Shown: one piece after another, positions 36,052 to 45,431 of the stretch | Position numbering within the stretch: position 1 is the first letter of the stretch | How the letters are laid out: each line of letters begins with the position of its first letter | Assembly: GCA_021824145.1 (NCBI GenBank) | Contig: JAKALM010000018.1 | Span: forward strand, 1 to 64,000 | Length of the DNA: 64,000 nucleotides | Source: Bacteroidota bacterium | Lineage (GTDB): Bacteria > Bacteroidota > Ignavibacteria > Ignavibacteriales > Ignavibacteriaceae | Direction: 5' to 3' | Translations under genes and position numbers: made by a program | The notes under the pieces: generated by a model | What the model was told of the DNA's origin: nothing | The model's database searches: none | The model's input: the letters and a program-made list of their open reading frames with translations, nothing else

Positions 36052-38133
36052 ATGAGAAAAAATTCACAATTATTTTTAGTTTTTTTTTATTTATCATTAA
36101 CTACAATAATAACAAATGCACAATGGGTGCAAACTAATGGGCCATATGGAGGATCAATTACTTCACTTAAATTATGCGGTAATAATCTTTTTGTTGGAAG
36201 TATTGCAGGAGGTGGTGTTTATCTAACTACAGATAATGGTTCAAGTTGGACTGCTGTTAATAATGGTTTAACCAATGCCTATGTTTACTCACTTGCTGCA
36301 AACGGAAAAAATATTTTTGCTGGAACCGGTGGGGGCGGCGTATTTCTTTCGACCAACAATGGTTCAAGTTGGACTGCTGTTAATAATGGTTTAACTAATG
36401 CCATGGTTTACTCACTTGCTGCAAACGGAAATAATATTTTTGCTGGAACCGGTGGGGGCGGCGTATTTCTTTCAACCAACAATGGTTCAAGTTGGACACA
36501 GGTTAATAAAGGGTTGATTAATAAAACTGTAATATCATTCGCTGTAATTAGTGATAATCTTTTTGCTGGAACTAATGATGGAGTTTATCTCTCAACCAAC
36601 AATGGTTCAAGTTGGACTGCTGTTAATAATGGTTTAACAAATACCAGTGTTAATTCACTTTGCAGTAGCAACAACAACCTTTTTGCTGGAACTTGGGGTG
36701 GGGGGGTATACATATCTACTGATTATGGTTCAAGTTGGACTGCTGTTAATAATGGCTTAACCAATGCCTATGTTTACTCACTTGCTGCAAACGGAACAAA
36801 TATTTTCGCTGGAACTCTGAATGGAGCATATCTTTCAAATAATAATGGTACAACATGGACACCAATTAATAGTGGTTTGCCAAATACCCGCGTTACTTCA
36901 TTTGCGGTCAACGGAAATATCCTTTTTGCTGGGACATATTTAGGTATTTATTTATCAACAAATAGCGGTATAAGCTGGTTGGATATTAATAAAGGTTTCA
37001 TAAATACAAGTATCTCTTCATTTGTCGCTAGCGGAACTAATCTTTTTGCTGGAACTACGAATGGAGTTTATCTTTCAACCAACAATGGTTCAAGTTGGAT
37101 TCAAGTTAATAATGGTTTATCATCTCCTTTTATTTCTTCTCTTGCTGCAAACGGAACAAATATTTTCGCTGGAACTGGGAGCGGCGTATTTCTTTCGACC
37201 AACAATGGTTCAAGTTGGACCGCTGTTAATAATGGTTTAACCAATGGCTATGTTTACTCACTTGCTGCAAACGGAACAAATATTTTCGCTGGAACTTGGA
37301 GCGGCGTATTTCTTTCGACCAACAATGGTTCAAGTTGGACTGCTGTTAATAATGGTTTAACCAGTACCTCTGTTTACTCATTTGCTGCAAACGGAAAAAA
37401 TATTTTCGCTGGAGCCAATGGGGGCGGCGTATTTCTTTCGACCAACAATGGTTCAAGTTGGACTCAAGTTAATAATGGTTTATCAAACTTACAAATATTT
37501 TCTCTTGCTGTAAGTGGAACAAATATTATCGCTGGAAGTCTGAATGGAGCATATCTTTCAACCAACAATGGTTCAAGTTGGACTGCTGTTAATAATGGTT
37601 TAACAAATACCAGTGTTAATTCACTTTGCAGTAGCAACAACAACCTTTTTGCTGGAACTAATTATGGGGTTTATCTTTCAACCAACAATGGTTCAAGTTG
37701 GACTCAAGTTAATGAAGGTCTAGGAAATAATCCTATTTGGTCGTTTATTGTTTATGGAATAAATATTTTTGCAGGCACAGATCATGGTGTTTGGAAAAGA
37801 CCACTTTCAGAAATGATAACTGCTGTTAATGATCAAAATAAAGATTTGCCGACAAGTTTTTCTTTGCAACAGAACTATCCTAACCCCTTCAACCCAACAA
37901 CCTCAATTAAGTATGAATTGCCTGCGGCGAGTTATGTAAAAGTTTGTATTTATAATTTGCTGGGAGAAGTTGTTTCAACATTAGTAGACGGTAATCAGAA
38001 TGCAGGTTATTATACAGCAAACTGGAATGCTAATAATGTACCAAGCGGAATTTATTTTTACACAATCTATTCAAAACCGCTGGACGGCTCAAAGGAATTC
38101 CGTGATGTAAAGAAAATGATTTTACTGAAGTGA
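36052..38133 (+). CDS. Secreted Asp-box/YCF48-like repeat protein with type A T9SS sorting domain
   Basis: A 693-residue exported protein. After a signal peptide (about 1-23, ending TNAQ) come 13 repeats of 40-44 residues, each with NNGSSWTAVNNGL or a close variant, the BNR/Asp-box motif of beta-propellers. From about residue 600 there is a C-terminal sorting domain: SFSLQQNYPNPFNP, LGEVVSTLV, SGIYFYTI and KKMILLK. It should leave the cell by type IX secretion and be anchored or released outside. Several repeat units are nearly identical at DNA level. AAGGAATT precedes the ATG. Ligand unknown. Confidence 0.92.
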   Translation: MRKNSQLFLVFFYLSLTTIITNAQWVQTNGPYGGSITSLKLCGNNLFVGSIAGGGVYLTTDNGSSWTAVNNGLTNAYVYSLAANGKNIFAGTGGGGVFLSTNNGSSWTAVNNGLTNAMVYSLAANGNNIFAGTGGGGVFLSTNNGSSWTQVNKGLINKTVISFAVISDNLFAGTNDGVYLSTNNGSSWTAVNNGLTNTSVNSLCSSNNNLFAGTWGGGVYISTDYGSSWTAVNNGLTNAYVYSLAANGTNIFAGTLNGAYLSNNNGTTWTPINSGLPNTRVTSFAVNGNILFAGTYLGIYLSTNSGISWLDINKGFINTSISSFVASGTNLFAGTTNGVYLSTNNGSSWIQVNNGLSSPFISSLAANGTNIFAGTGSGVFLSTNNGSSWTAVNNGLTNGYVYSLAANGTNIFAGTWSGVFLSTNNGSSWTAVNNGLTSTSVYSFAANGKNIFAGANGGGVFLSTNNGSSWTQVNNGLSNLQIFSLAVSGTNIIAGSLNGAYLSTNNGSSWTAVNNGLTNTSVNSLCSSNNNLFAGTNYGVYLSTNNGSSWTQVNEGLGNNPIWSFIVYGINIFAGTDHGVWKRPLSEMITAVNDQNKDLPTSFSLQQNYPNPFNPTTSIKYELPAASYVKVCIYNLLGEVVSTLVDGNQNAGYYTANWNANNVPSGIYFYTIYSKPLDGSKEFRDVKKMILLK

Positions 38134-38233
38134 GATTGCTGCGACATAATATAGAAATTTTTTCATGGCATAATCCAATCATGTGCTTTTTTTATTTGTT
38201 ATTATTAAATTAGCTTTAGATAAGGCTTTCAAA

Positions 38234-38542
38234 ATGGATAAAGACGAAATTATAATAAAAGTAAAACAGTTTGCTCAAAAAGCAGCGCAGGAATTCCCTG
38301 TAAAGCGGATTATCCTTTTTGGTTCTTTTGTGAAAGGGAATTTTAATGAAAACAGTGACATAGATGTTGCAGTTATTATGAATGATTTACCAGATGATAT
38401 TTTAACTTCGGAATTTAAATTGTACAAGATGCGCCGGGATATAGACCATCGCATCGAACCTTTAATTTTTAAAAGCGGAGAAGATAAAAGCGGTTTCCTT
38501 GAAGAAATTATGAAAACCGGATTGGAAATTTATGCCGCATAA
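38234..38542 (+). CDS. MNT-type nucleotidyltransferase domain protein
   Basis: A 102-residue minimal nucleotidyltransferase. The GSF motif (FGS at 29-31) and the paired aspartates in SDIDVAVI (Asp42 and Asp44) are intact, as in MntA antitoxins that modify HEPN toxins. The start at 38234 is chosen because the motif spacing is family-like and the upstream 17 codons look untranslated. No HEPN partner gene lies beside it. It is placed between the T9SS protein and a broken copy of that protein's C-terminus. Confidence 0.82.
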   Translation: MDKDEIIIKVKQFAQKAAQEFPVKRIILFGSFVKGNFNENSDIDVAVIMNDLPDDILTSEFKLYKMRRDIDHRIEPLIFKSGEDKSGFLEEIMKTGLEIYAA

Positions 38543-38574
38543 AATTCTTTGTTTGGAAAAAAAAGACTCACTAA

Positions 38575-38659
38575 ATGAATACTTTTTTCTCGATTATTAA
38601 AGCCGATGGATAGTACAAAAGCCTTCCGCGATGTGAAGAAAATGATTTTGCTGAAATAA
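38575..38659 (+). pseudogene. Remnant of a T9SS sorting-domain gene end
   Basis: The DNA from about 38605 to the TAA at 38659 encodes PMDSTKAFRDVKKMILLK, very close to the C-terminus of the protein at 36052 (PLDGSKEFRDVKKMILLK). The 30 nt before it resemble the preceding YFYTIYSK segment but in another frame. It has no start and no body, so it is the leftover 3' end of a second such gene. Confidence 0.75.
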
Positions 38660-38665
38660 CCGGGA

Positions 38666-38728
38666 AGGGCATGAATGCCTTTGCATTTATTTTCCTGCTT
38701 TATTAGCCCAGCCGTGAACGACTGGGCT
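38666..38728. repeat. REP-like element 4 (A-B)
   Basis: Palindrome A AGGGCATGAATGCCTT (38666-38681) and palindrome B AGCCCAGCCGTGAACGACTGGGCT type (38705-38728, one mismatch in the stem). There is no tandem array. It lies 6 nt after the sorting-domain remnant. From here to dnaE (38852) only AT-rich DNA is seen. Confidence 0.8.
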
Positions 38729-38851
38729 AATTGAAAAAATTTTCCCCAATGTCAATTTTTTTTTCTATTGAATAATGATTAATATTCAAACGAGAAAATC
38801 AATTCTTACTTTTCTTACTCAAAAAAAAATTAAGCCAAAGGCATACACAAA

Positions 38852-41800
38852 ATGTCGGATTTCGTTCACTTACATAACCACACACATTACAGCTTGCAGG
38901 ATGGCGCCTGCACGGTTGATGGATTGGTGCAAGCAGCTAAAAAAAATAATATGAAAGCTGTTGCACTAACCGATCATGGGGTTATGTACGGCATTGCTGA
39001 GTTTTATAAGAAGGCAAAAAAGGAAGGCATTAAGCCAATCATCGGAATGGAAGCTTATGTTGTAAGCGAAGGAAGCCGGTTTGATAAAGGCAAGAGCGAT
39101 GAGAATAATCCAAATGGAAAGAAAAGAGCTAAACATTATAATCATTTAATACTACTTGCAAAGAATCAGCAAGGATATAAAAACCTTTCAAAGCTTTCTA
39201 CGCTCGGACACACCGAAGGATTTTATTATAAACCAAGAATTGATTTAGAACTTTTACGTAAATACCGAGAAGGTTTAGTTTGCAGCTCTGCCTGTGCCGG
39301 CGGAGTTGTTGCCACTCATTTAGTAAATAACAACTACGATAAAGCCAGAGAAGTTGCTAAAACTTATAAAGAAATTTTCGAGGAAGATTTTTATCTCGAA
39401 ATCCAAGATCATAATATGGATGTTGAGAAGCCGGTTCTTGAAGGAATGCCAAAACTTGCGAAAGAGCTCGGAATAAAATTATTAGCAACCAACGACTGTC
39501 ATTACATAGAGCAAGATCATGCAATTGCGCATAACATTCTTTTGCTGCTATCAGATAAAAACGGAAGCGATTACAGGCAATTGCGGTATGGTACCGATCA
39601 AGTATATTTTAAATCTTCGGATGAAATGAAGAAACTCTTCAAAAATTATAAAGGCGCAATTGAAAATTCGCTTGAGATTGAAGAGAAGATTGATGTAAGC
39701 CTTGATGGAAGCGGATATTTTTTCCCAGTGTTTCCTATTCCGAAAGATTCTTCTGCAAAAACTTTAGAAGAATATTTTGAGCTTCTTGCTCAAGAAGGCC
39801 TTCAAAGAAAAATTAAAGACATTACTCCAGAAGTTGAAGAGCGATTCAACTTTGAGATTGAAACAATAAAGCAAATGGGATTTGCAGGATATTTTCTTAT
39901 AGTTCAAGATTTTATTAATTCATCGAAGAAGATGGGAATACCAGTCGGGCCTGGACGAGGAAGCGCGGCTGGAAGCTTGGTTGCTTATGCTCTTGGAATT
40001 ACGAACATCAATCCTCTAAATTATAATTTACTTTTCGAGCGATTTCTAAATCCGGCAAGAAAATCGATGCCCGATATTGACGTTGATTTTGCTGATGATA
40101 AACGAGGTGAGGTGATAGATTATGTCCGGCAAAAATACGGTACAAACTGCGTAAGCCAAATTATAACTTTTAACCGTCTTTCATCAAAAGCAGTAATAAG
40201 GGATGTTGCGCGTGTTCTTAAAATTCCGATTCCAACCGTAAATAAAATTACGAAGTACATTCCTTCAAAGTTTGGAAAAGTTTTTACGATTGACCAAGCG
40301 TTGAATGAAGTTGCAGAATTAAAATGGGTAAAAGATTCTAATGAAACAGACATTCAAAACTTAATTAAGTATGCAAAAGTTTTGGAAGGAATGAACCGCA
40401 ACTCTTCCAAACATGCAGCCGGAGTTGTAATTACGCCGGAAGATGTGAGCAACTATGTTCCGCTTGCAAACGCTGTTTCGCAGGATGAAGTTGTAACGCA
40501 ATTCAATATGAAGGAGATTGAAGGCGCAGGCTTGCTTAAAATGGATTTCCTTGGCCTTCGCACATTAACAATTATTCGTGATACTCTTGAACTTGTGAAA
40601 AAGAATTTTGGTGTTGATGTTGATATCGACAATGTTCCTTTGGATGATGAAAAAACATTTCAACTTTTTTCAAAAGGACAAACAACCGGCGTCTTCCAGT
40701 TTGAATCTGGCCCGATGAGAGAATATTTAAAAAAGCTAAAGCCGACAAGCTTGAATGATCTATCTGCGATGAATGCACTATATCGTCCTGGACCAATGGA
40801 ATTTATTGATGACTTTATTGATAGAAAGTTCGGCGTAAAAGAAGTTAAATATCTTGATAAAGTTTTAGAGCCAATTTTAAAAGAAACATACGGAATTATT
40901 GTTTACCAGGAACAGGTAATTCAAATTGCAAATAGAGTTGGAGGTATGAGTTTAGCCGAAGCTGATATTCTGCGCAGAGCAATGGGTAAAAAAGACCTAA
41001 AGGCAATGGCTGAACAAAAAGAAAAGTTTGTTGAAGGTGCTTCTAATAATGGTATTTCAAAAAAAGTTGCCGCGGAAATTTTTGATGCAATTGATAAATT
41101 TGCAAATTACGGATTCAACAAGAGCCACTCAGTTGCATACAGTTTTGTTGCTTATCAAACTGCATATCTTAAAGCTCATTACACAGCGGAGTTTTTAGCA
41201 GCGAACTTAACGAATGAGTTCGGCAATACAAATAAAGTTACAAACTTTCTAGAAGACTGCCGGAAGCTGAAGATAGAAGTTCTGCCGCCGGATGTAAATA
41301 ACCCGACAGTTTCATTCAACGTTGAAAAAGGAAAAATAAGATTTGGAATGTCGGCTATTAAAAATGTCGGCAAATCTGCCGTTGAAGAAATTATAAGAGC
41401 GAGAAATTCGCTCGACAGAAATTTTACAAGCATTTTTGATTTTTGTAATAATGTAGATACTCGAATTGTAAACAAACGAACGCTTGAAGGATTAGTGCTT
41501 GCCGGCGCGTTTGATACAATAGAGCCAAACAGAGCAAAATTATTTTCGGCTGTTGAAACTGCTTTGGAATGGGGGCATAAATCTAGAAATTCGAAATTAA
41601 CAACTGCAAACAGCTTGTTTGGTGAAGTTGAGGAAGAGGTAAAAATTTCAGAACCAAAACTTCCGGATACAGAAGACTGGTCACCAGAATATAAACTTGC
41701 CAAGGAACGAGAAGTAATAGGATTTTATGTTACCGGGCACCCGTTAAGTAAGTTTGAATTTGACTACAAAACATTTGCAACAATTCATCTTGGCGAAACT

Positions 41801-42322
41801 GAAGAACTTGAAGAAACAACAGATACTGTTCGTGCGTGTGGCGTAATTACTGCATTAAAAACTAAGATTGATAAAGCCGGCGGTACAATGGCATTCTTTA
41901 CACTTGACGATTTTTCCGGCTCTTGTGAAGCACTTATGTTTTCCAAAGTTTATGAAAAATGCGGTATGTATTTGCAGGAAGAGAAATGTGTATTTATAAT
42001 TGGAAAAACTGAAAGCAGCGGCGATGCAATAAAACTTCATATTGATGATGTTTTTCCATTGGAAGAAGCGAGAGAGAAATTTCTTCACAGCGTAAATATT
42101 GTTTTTGATGAAAAGAAACACGGTATTGAAAAAATACAGCAGTTGAAAAAAATCCTTGAAAAAAATAAGGGAACAATTCCATTGTTTTTAAATCTTTCTT
42201 CGAATGGTTCAAAGCCAAGGATATTTTTTCTAAAAGATTATAGAATAAAGATGACCAATTCATTTCTCACTGCCATAAGCGAATTGCTTGGTGAAGATGT
42301 AATCCTTCCAAAGAAGAAATAA
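38852..42322 (+). CDS. dnaE: DNA polymerase III subunit alpha
   Basis: The 1156-residue replicative polymerase. An N-terminal PHP domain (HLHNHTHYSLQDGACTV) is followed by the Pol-beta-like catalytic core with GPGRGSAAGSLVAYALGIT and the catalytic aspartates in MPDIDVDFADD (about 405-414), then the fingers with YQEQVIQIA. After a tandem HhH region (YGFNKSHSVAYS, GMSAIKNVG) comes an OB fold (about 985-1060). It is the DnaE1 type, without a proofreading domain. It stands alone between the accessory zone and the SDR gene. Confidence 0.97.
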   Translation: MSDFVHLHNHTHYSLQDGACTVDGLVQAAKKNNMKAVALTDHGVMYGIAEFYKKAKKEGIKPIIGMEAYVVSEGSRFDKGKSDENNPNGKKRAKHYNHLILLAKNQQGYKNLSKLSTLGHTEGFYYKPRIDLELLRKYREGLVCSSACAGGVVATHLVNNNYDKAREVAKTYKEIFEEDFYLEIQDHNMDVEKPVLEGMPKLAKELGIKLLATNDCHYIEQDHAIAHNILLLLSDKNGSDYRQLRYGTDQVYFKSSDEMKKLFKNYKGAIENSLEIEEKIDVSLDGSGYFFPVFPIPKDSSAKTLEEYFELLAQEGLQRKIKDITPEVEERFNFEIETIKQMGFAGYFLIVQDFINSSKKMGIPVGPGRGSAAGSLVAYALGITNINPLNYNLLFERFLNPARKSMPDIDVDFADDKRGEVIDYVRQKYGTNCVSQIITFNRLSSKAVIRDVARVLKIPIPTVNKITKYIPSKFGKVFTIDQALNEVAELKWVKDSNETDIQNLIKYAKVLEGMNRNSSKHAAGVVITPEDVSNYVPLANAVSQDEVVTQFNMKEIEGAGLLKMDFLGLRTLTIIRDTLELVKKNFGVDVDIDNVPLDDEKTFQLFSKGQTTGVFQFESGPMREYLKKLKPTSLNDLSAMNALYRPGPMEFIDDFIDRKFGVKEVKYLDKVLEPILKETYGIIVYQEQVIQIANRVGGMSLAEADILRRAMGKKDLKAMAEQKEKFVEGASNNGISKKVAAEIFDAIDKFANYGFNKSHSVAYSFVAYQTAYLKAHYTAEFLAANLTNEFGNTNKVTNFLEDCRKLKIEVLPPDVNNPTVSFNVEKGKIRFGMSAIKNVGKSAVEEIIRARNSLDRNFTSIFDFCNNVDTRIVNKRTLEGLVLAGAFDTIEPNRAKLFSAVETALEWGHKSRNSKLTTANSLFGEVEEEVKISEPKLPDTEDWSPEYKLAKEREVIGFYVTGHPLSKFEFDYKTFATIHLGETEELEETTDTVRACGVITALKTKIDKAGGTMAFFTLDDFSGSCEALMFSKVYEKCGMYLQEEKCVFIIGKTESSGDAIKLHIDDVFPLEEAREKFLHSVNIVFDEKKHGIEKIQQLKKILEKNKGTIPLFLNLSSNGSKPRIFFLKDYRIKMTNSFLTAISELLGEDVILPKKK

Positions 42323-42489
42323 AATTTCAATTCGAAGCATAATCATTTAAAAAATAATTTTAATATTTGATTTTATTCACAATATGTATTTATTATAAAA
42401 TATTAAATTATCTCATTAACTCCTTTGGTTGTTTAACTATCGTGCTTTTAGTAAATTTGATCCCTTAATTTTATAAAAGGATTGATAAA

Positions 42490-43335
42490 ATGAGTAGCAA
42501 GGAAAACCAGAATTATTGGGCATTAATATTAGGTGCCTCGTCGGGTTTTGGTGAAGCAGCTGCGCTAAAGTTAGCTGAAGATGGATATAATATTTTCGGA
42601 ATTCATTTGGATAGACAGGCAACAATGCCTAATGTTGAAAGAATTATTGCTCAAATTAATTCCTTTGGTGCTCAATCCAAGTTTTTTAATGTAAATGCTG
42701 CTGATGAAGTAAAAAGAGGAGAAATAATTTCTGAAATAAAAAAAATGGCTAAAGGAAAAGCAATTGTTAAAGTACTTATGCATTCACTTGCATTCGGCAC
42801 TCTTAAACCATTTGTTAAAATGAACAATGAGCAATCAATTACAAAAGCGCAGATGGAAATGACACTTGATGTAATGGCACATTCATTAGTTTATTGGGTC
42901 CAAGATCTTGTAGCAGAAAATTTACTTGAAAAGAAATCAAGAATATTTGCGATGACAAGCTCAGGCGGGCATACAGCAATACCTTATTATGGAGCTGTGT
43001 CTGCAGCTAAAGCAGCATTGGAATCGCATGTTCGTCAACTATCTACTGAACTTGGATATATGGATGTTTCGGTAAATGCAATAATGGCTGGAGTAACTGA
43101 TACTCCTGCGCTTAGAAAAATCCCCGGCAATGTACCAATGATTGAAGTTGCAAAAAGAAAGAATCCAAGAAACAGATTAACAAATCCCGAAGATGTAGCA
43201 AAAGTGATTTCTCTTTTATGCAAAGACGGTGGAGAATGGATTTCTGGCGGACTAATTCATGCTGATGGCGGCGAAGACGTTGTACAGTTTGTTGGGCAAA
43301 ATGCGTTTGAAGATAAAACAATATTAAAAATTTAA
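42490..43335 (+). CDS. Short-chain dehydrogenase with enoyl-ACP-reductase-type active site
   Basis: A 281-residue SDR. The cofactor site is GASSGFGEAAA (about 15-25). The catalytic pair is Tyr-x6-Lys (YGAVSAAK), the spacing of FabI/FabL enoyl-ACP reductases instead of the Tyr-x3-Lys of most SDRs. A SGGWIS-like GGEWISGGLIHADGG end is also seen in those enzymes. It may therefore reduce enoyl-ACP in fatty acid synthesis; a different ketoreductase role cannot be excluded. TAAAAGGATTGATAAA precedes the ATG. trxA follows after 19 nt. Confidence 0.78.
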   Translation: MSSKENQNYWALILGASSGFGEAAALKLAEDGYNIFGIHLDRQATMPNVERIIAQINSFGAQSKFFNVNAADEVKRGEIISEIKKMAKGKAIVKVLMHSLAFGTLKPFVKMNNEQSITKAQMEMTLDVMAHSLVYWVQDLVAENLLEKKSRIFAMTSSGGHTAIPYYGAVSAAKAALESHVRQLSTELGYMDVSVNAIMAGVTDTPALRKIPGNVPMIEVAKRKNPRNRLTNPEDVAKVISLLCKDGGEWISGGLIHADGGEDVVQFVGQNAFEDKTILKI

Positions 43336-43354
43336 TTTTAAAGTAAGGATAAAG

Positions 43355-43675
43355 ATGAAACCAATTATAATTACAGATGATAATTTTGAAACTGAAGTTA
43401 TTAAATCAACTCAACCAGTCTTAATAGATTTCTGGGCTGTATGGTGCGGCCCATGCAGAATGATTGCCCCAATCGTTGAAGAACTTGCTAACGAATATGA
43501 AGGGAAAATAAAAATTGGAAAACTTGATGTTGATGAAAACCAACAAACATCAATTAAATATGGAGTAAGAAGCATTCCTACATTGTTACTTTTTAAAGAT
43601 GGGAAAATAAAGGATACAATTATTGGTGCCGTTCCAAAATCTCATTTAGTTCAAAAGCTAAATTCAGCTTTATAA
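43355..43675 (+). CDS. trxA: Thioredoxin
   Basis: A 106-residue cytoplasmic thioredoxin with the WCGPC redox site in FWAVWCGPCRMIAP (about 26-39), the cis-proline loop SIPTLLLF and the KLDVDEN strand. There is no signal peptide. It lies between the SDR and serA on the same strand, with AAGTAAGGA upstream of the ATG. Confidence 0.96.
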   Translation: MKPIIITDDNFETEVIKSTQPVLIDFWAVWCGPCRMIAPIVEELANEYEGKIKIGKLDVDENQQTSIKYGVRSIPTLLLFKDGKIKDTIIGAVPKSHLVQKLNSAL

Positions 43676-43720
43676 CAGCCGAAATTATAAATTCTAGTTT
43701 CTTTTTAAAATTGGAGTGAA

Positions 43721-45304
43721 ATGAAGAAGATTATTATAACTGATTCAGTTGATAAAAAAAGTGTTATTATTTTGGAAAATGCAGGATTCCAAGTTACATA
43801 TCAGCCTGGAATGCCAAAGGATGAAATTAAAAAAGTTATTAAAGATTATAACGGATTAATTGTTAGAAGCGATACCCAAGTTACTCCAGATTTAATTGAA
43901 TTAATGGATAATATGGAAGTTATCGGAAGAGCCGGTGCCGGCGTTGATAATATTAATCTAGAAGCTGCTACACGAAAAGGCATTATTGTAATGAATACGC
44001 CTGGCGGCAACACAGTTTCAACGGCTGAGCACACAATGGCATTAATGCTTTCAATGTGCAGAAACGTTCCTCAAGCAAATCAATCGCTGAGAGCGGGAAA
44101 ATGGGATCGCAAAAAATATAAAGGAACCGAACTTCAAGGGAAAGTTCTTGGAATAATCGGACTTGGAAAAATAGGTAGGGAAGTTGCCATAAGGTCAAAA
44201 GCATTCGGAATGGAAATTATTGGTTTTGATCCTGTTCTTTCAGAAGAAGTAGCATCTAAACTTGGAATAAAACTTCTCGATCTGGATTCAGTATTTGCAA
44301 AATCAGATATCATTACTGTTCATGTTCCATTAAGCAGCGAAACAAAAAATTTACTTTCGGAAGAAACGATTGCGAAATGTAAAGACGGCGTTAAAATAAT
44401 TAATTGTGCACGCGGCGGAATTGTTGATGAAGCGGCGTTAGTAAAAGCGCTTGATTCTGGTAAAGTATCCGGCGCTGCATTTGATGTATATGTTTCAGAG
44501 CCGCCAGATTTTAATGGCGCGTTTATTCAACATCCAAAAGTTGTAACAACTCCGCATCTTGGTGCATCAACAGATGAAGCACAAGAGAAAGTTGCAATTC
44601 AAATTGCGGAACAGATTGTGGATCTTTTTAATCAAAAAGGTGTTCGCGGTGCTGTGAATGCAGCTGCAATTGAATCTGGCAGCAACAAAGAATTTGAGCC
44701 TTATGTTAAATTAGCGGAGGACTTAGGTTCGCTTCATTCTCAATTGCATAAAGGACAATTGAAAAAGATAAATATTAATTACAGCGGCGAAATGCTTCAT
44801 AACTTTACAACACTTCTTTCTACTGCTGTTTTGAAAGGATTTCTTTCAAAAAAATTAACTGCAGGAGTAAATTTAATTAACGCTCCATTCCTTGCAAAAG
44901 AAATGGGCATTAGTTTGAATGAAACTAAAAGCAGTGCTAATCTTAATTACACAAACTTGATGACAGTAGAATTTATTACAGACAAAGAAACACGTTCTTT
45001 TGCTGGAACAGTTTTCGGAAATAATGAAAGAAGAATTGTTTACATTGATAAATACCATCTTGAGCTTAAGCCTGAAGGCCATATGTTATTTTATTACAAT
45101 ATTGATAAACCAGGAATGTTGGCGAATGTTGGTAAAATTCTTGCAGAAGCTAATATAAATATTGCAGGGCTTTCACTGGGGAGATTTGAAATTGGAAAAG
45201 AAGCATTAACTGTTATTAATGTTGATAGCGAAATTAATAAAGAAGTATTAAATTCAATTTTATCTGTAAGCGGTGTTCATAGCGTTTCAGCAATTAGTTT
45301 GTAA
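43721..45304 (+). CDS. serA: D-3-phosphoglycerate dehydrogenase (long form)
   Basis: A 527-residue enzyme of the first step of serine synthesis. It shows the split substrate domain (GLIVRSDTQV, IGRAGAGVDNI), an NAD-binding Rossmann motif GIIGLGKIGREVA (about 144-156), NCARGGIVDEAAL with the catalytic Arg, PHLGAST with the catalytic His, then an allosteric substrate-binding region and a C-terminal ACT domain (HMLFYYNIDKPGMLANVG). That is the type 1 layout. A second, shorter family member is encoded at 60788-61978. Confidence 0.95.
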   Translation: MKKIIITDSVDKKSVIILENAGFQVTYQPGMPKDEIKKVIKDYNGLIVRSDTQVTPDLIELMDNMEVIGRAGAGVDNINLEAATRKGIIVMNTPGGNTVSTAEHTMALMLSMCRNVPQANQSLRAGKWDRKKYKGTELQGKVLGIIGLGKIGREVAIRSKAFGMEIIGFDPVLSEEVASKLGIKLLDLDSVFAKSDIITVHVPLSSETKNLLSEETIAKCKDGVKIINCARGGIVDEAALVKALDSGKVSGAAFDVYVSEPPDFNGAFIQHPKVVTTPHLGASTDEAQEKVAIQIAEQIVDLFNQKGVRGAVNAAAIESGSNKEFEPYVKLAEDLGSLHSQLHKGQLKKININYSGEMLHNFTTLLSTAVLKGFLSKKLTAGVNLINAPFLAKEMGISLNETKSSANLNYTNLMTVEFITDKETRSFAGTVFGNNERRIVYIDKYHLELKPEGHMLFYYNIDKPGMLANVGKILAEANINIAGLSLGRFEIGKEALTVINVDSEINKEVLNSILSVSGVHSVSAISL

Positions 45305-45309
45305 AATAT

Positions 45310-45346
45310 TTAATCTCGTTCTTAGAAAAGGACGAGATTAATTTCT
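45310..45346 (+). terminator. Terminator hairpin after serA
   Basis: TTAATCTCGT pairs with ACGAGATTAA (45310-45319 with 45332-45341); the loop includes CTTAGAAAAG. A short TTTCT tail follows, so termination may be moderate. Confidence 0.75.
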
Positions 45347-45402
45347 AGCCAAAATAAATAGTTAAAATATTTCAATCTTCTAATTCTTACCTTAATAGAG
45401 TC

Positions 45403-45431
45403 TTGACAAATAAAACATGATGTGGTAATTT
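45403..45431 (+). promoter_or_regulatory. Sigma-70-type promoter for the GWxTD gene
   Basis: TTGACA (45403-45408), 17-nt spacer, TAATTT (45426-45431). The transcript would begin with the hairpin GTGCTTTT/AAAAGCAC (45436-45459), which has no T-tract after it and may protect the 5' end or modulate translation. Confidence 0.65.

Noticed and set aside
37022-37240. Plus-strand 72-codon frame inside the T9SS repeat gene
   Set aside because: A shifted-frame shadow of the repetitive coding sequence, without its own ribosome site.
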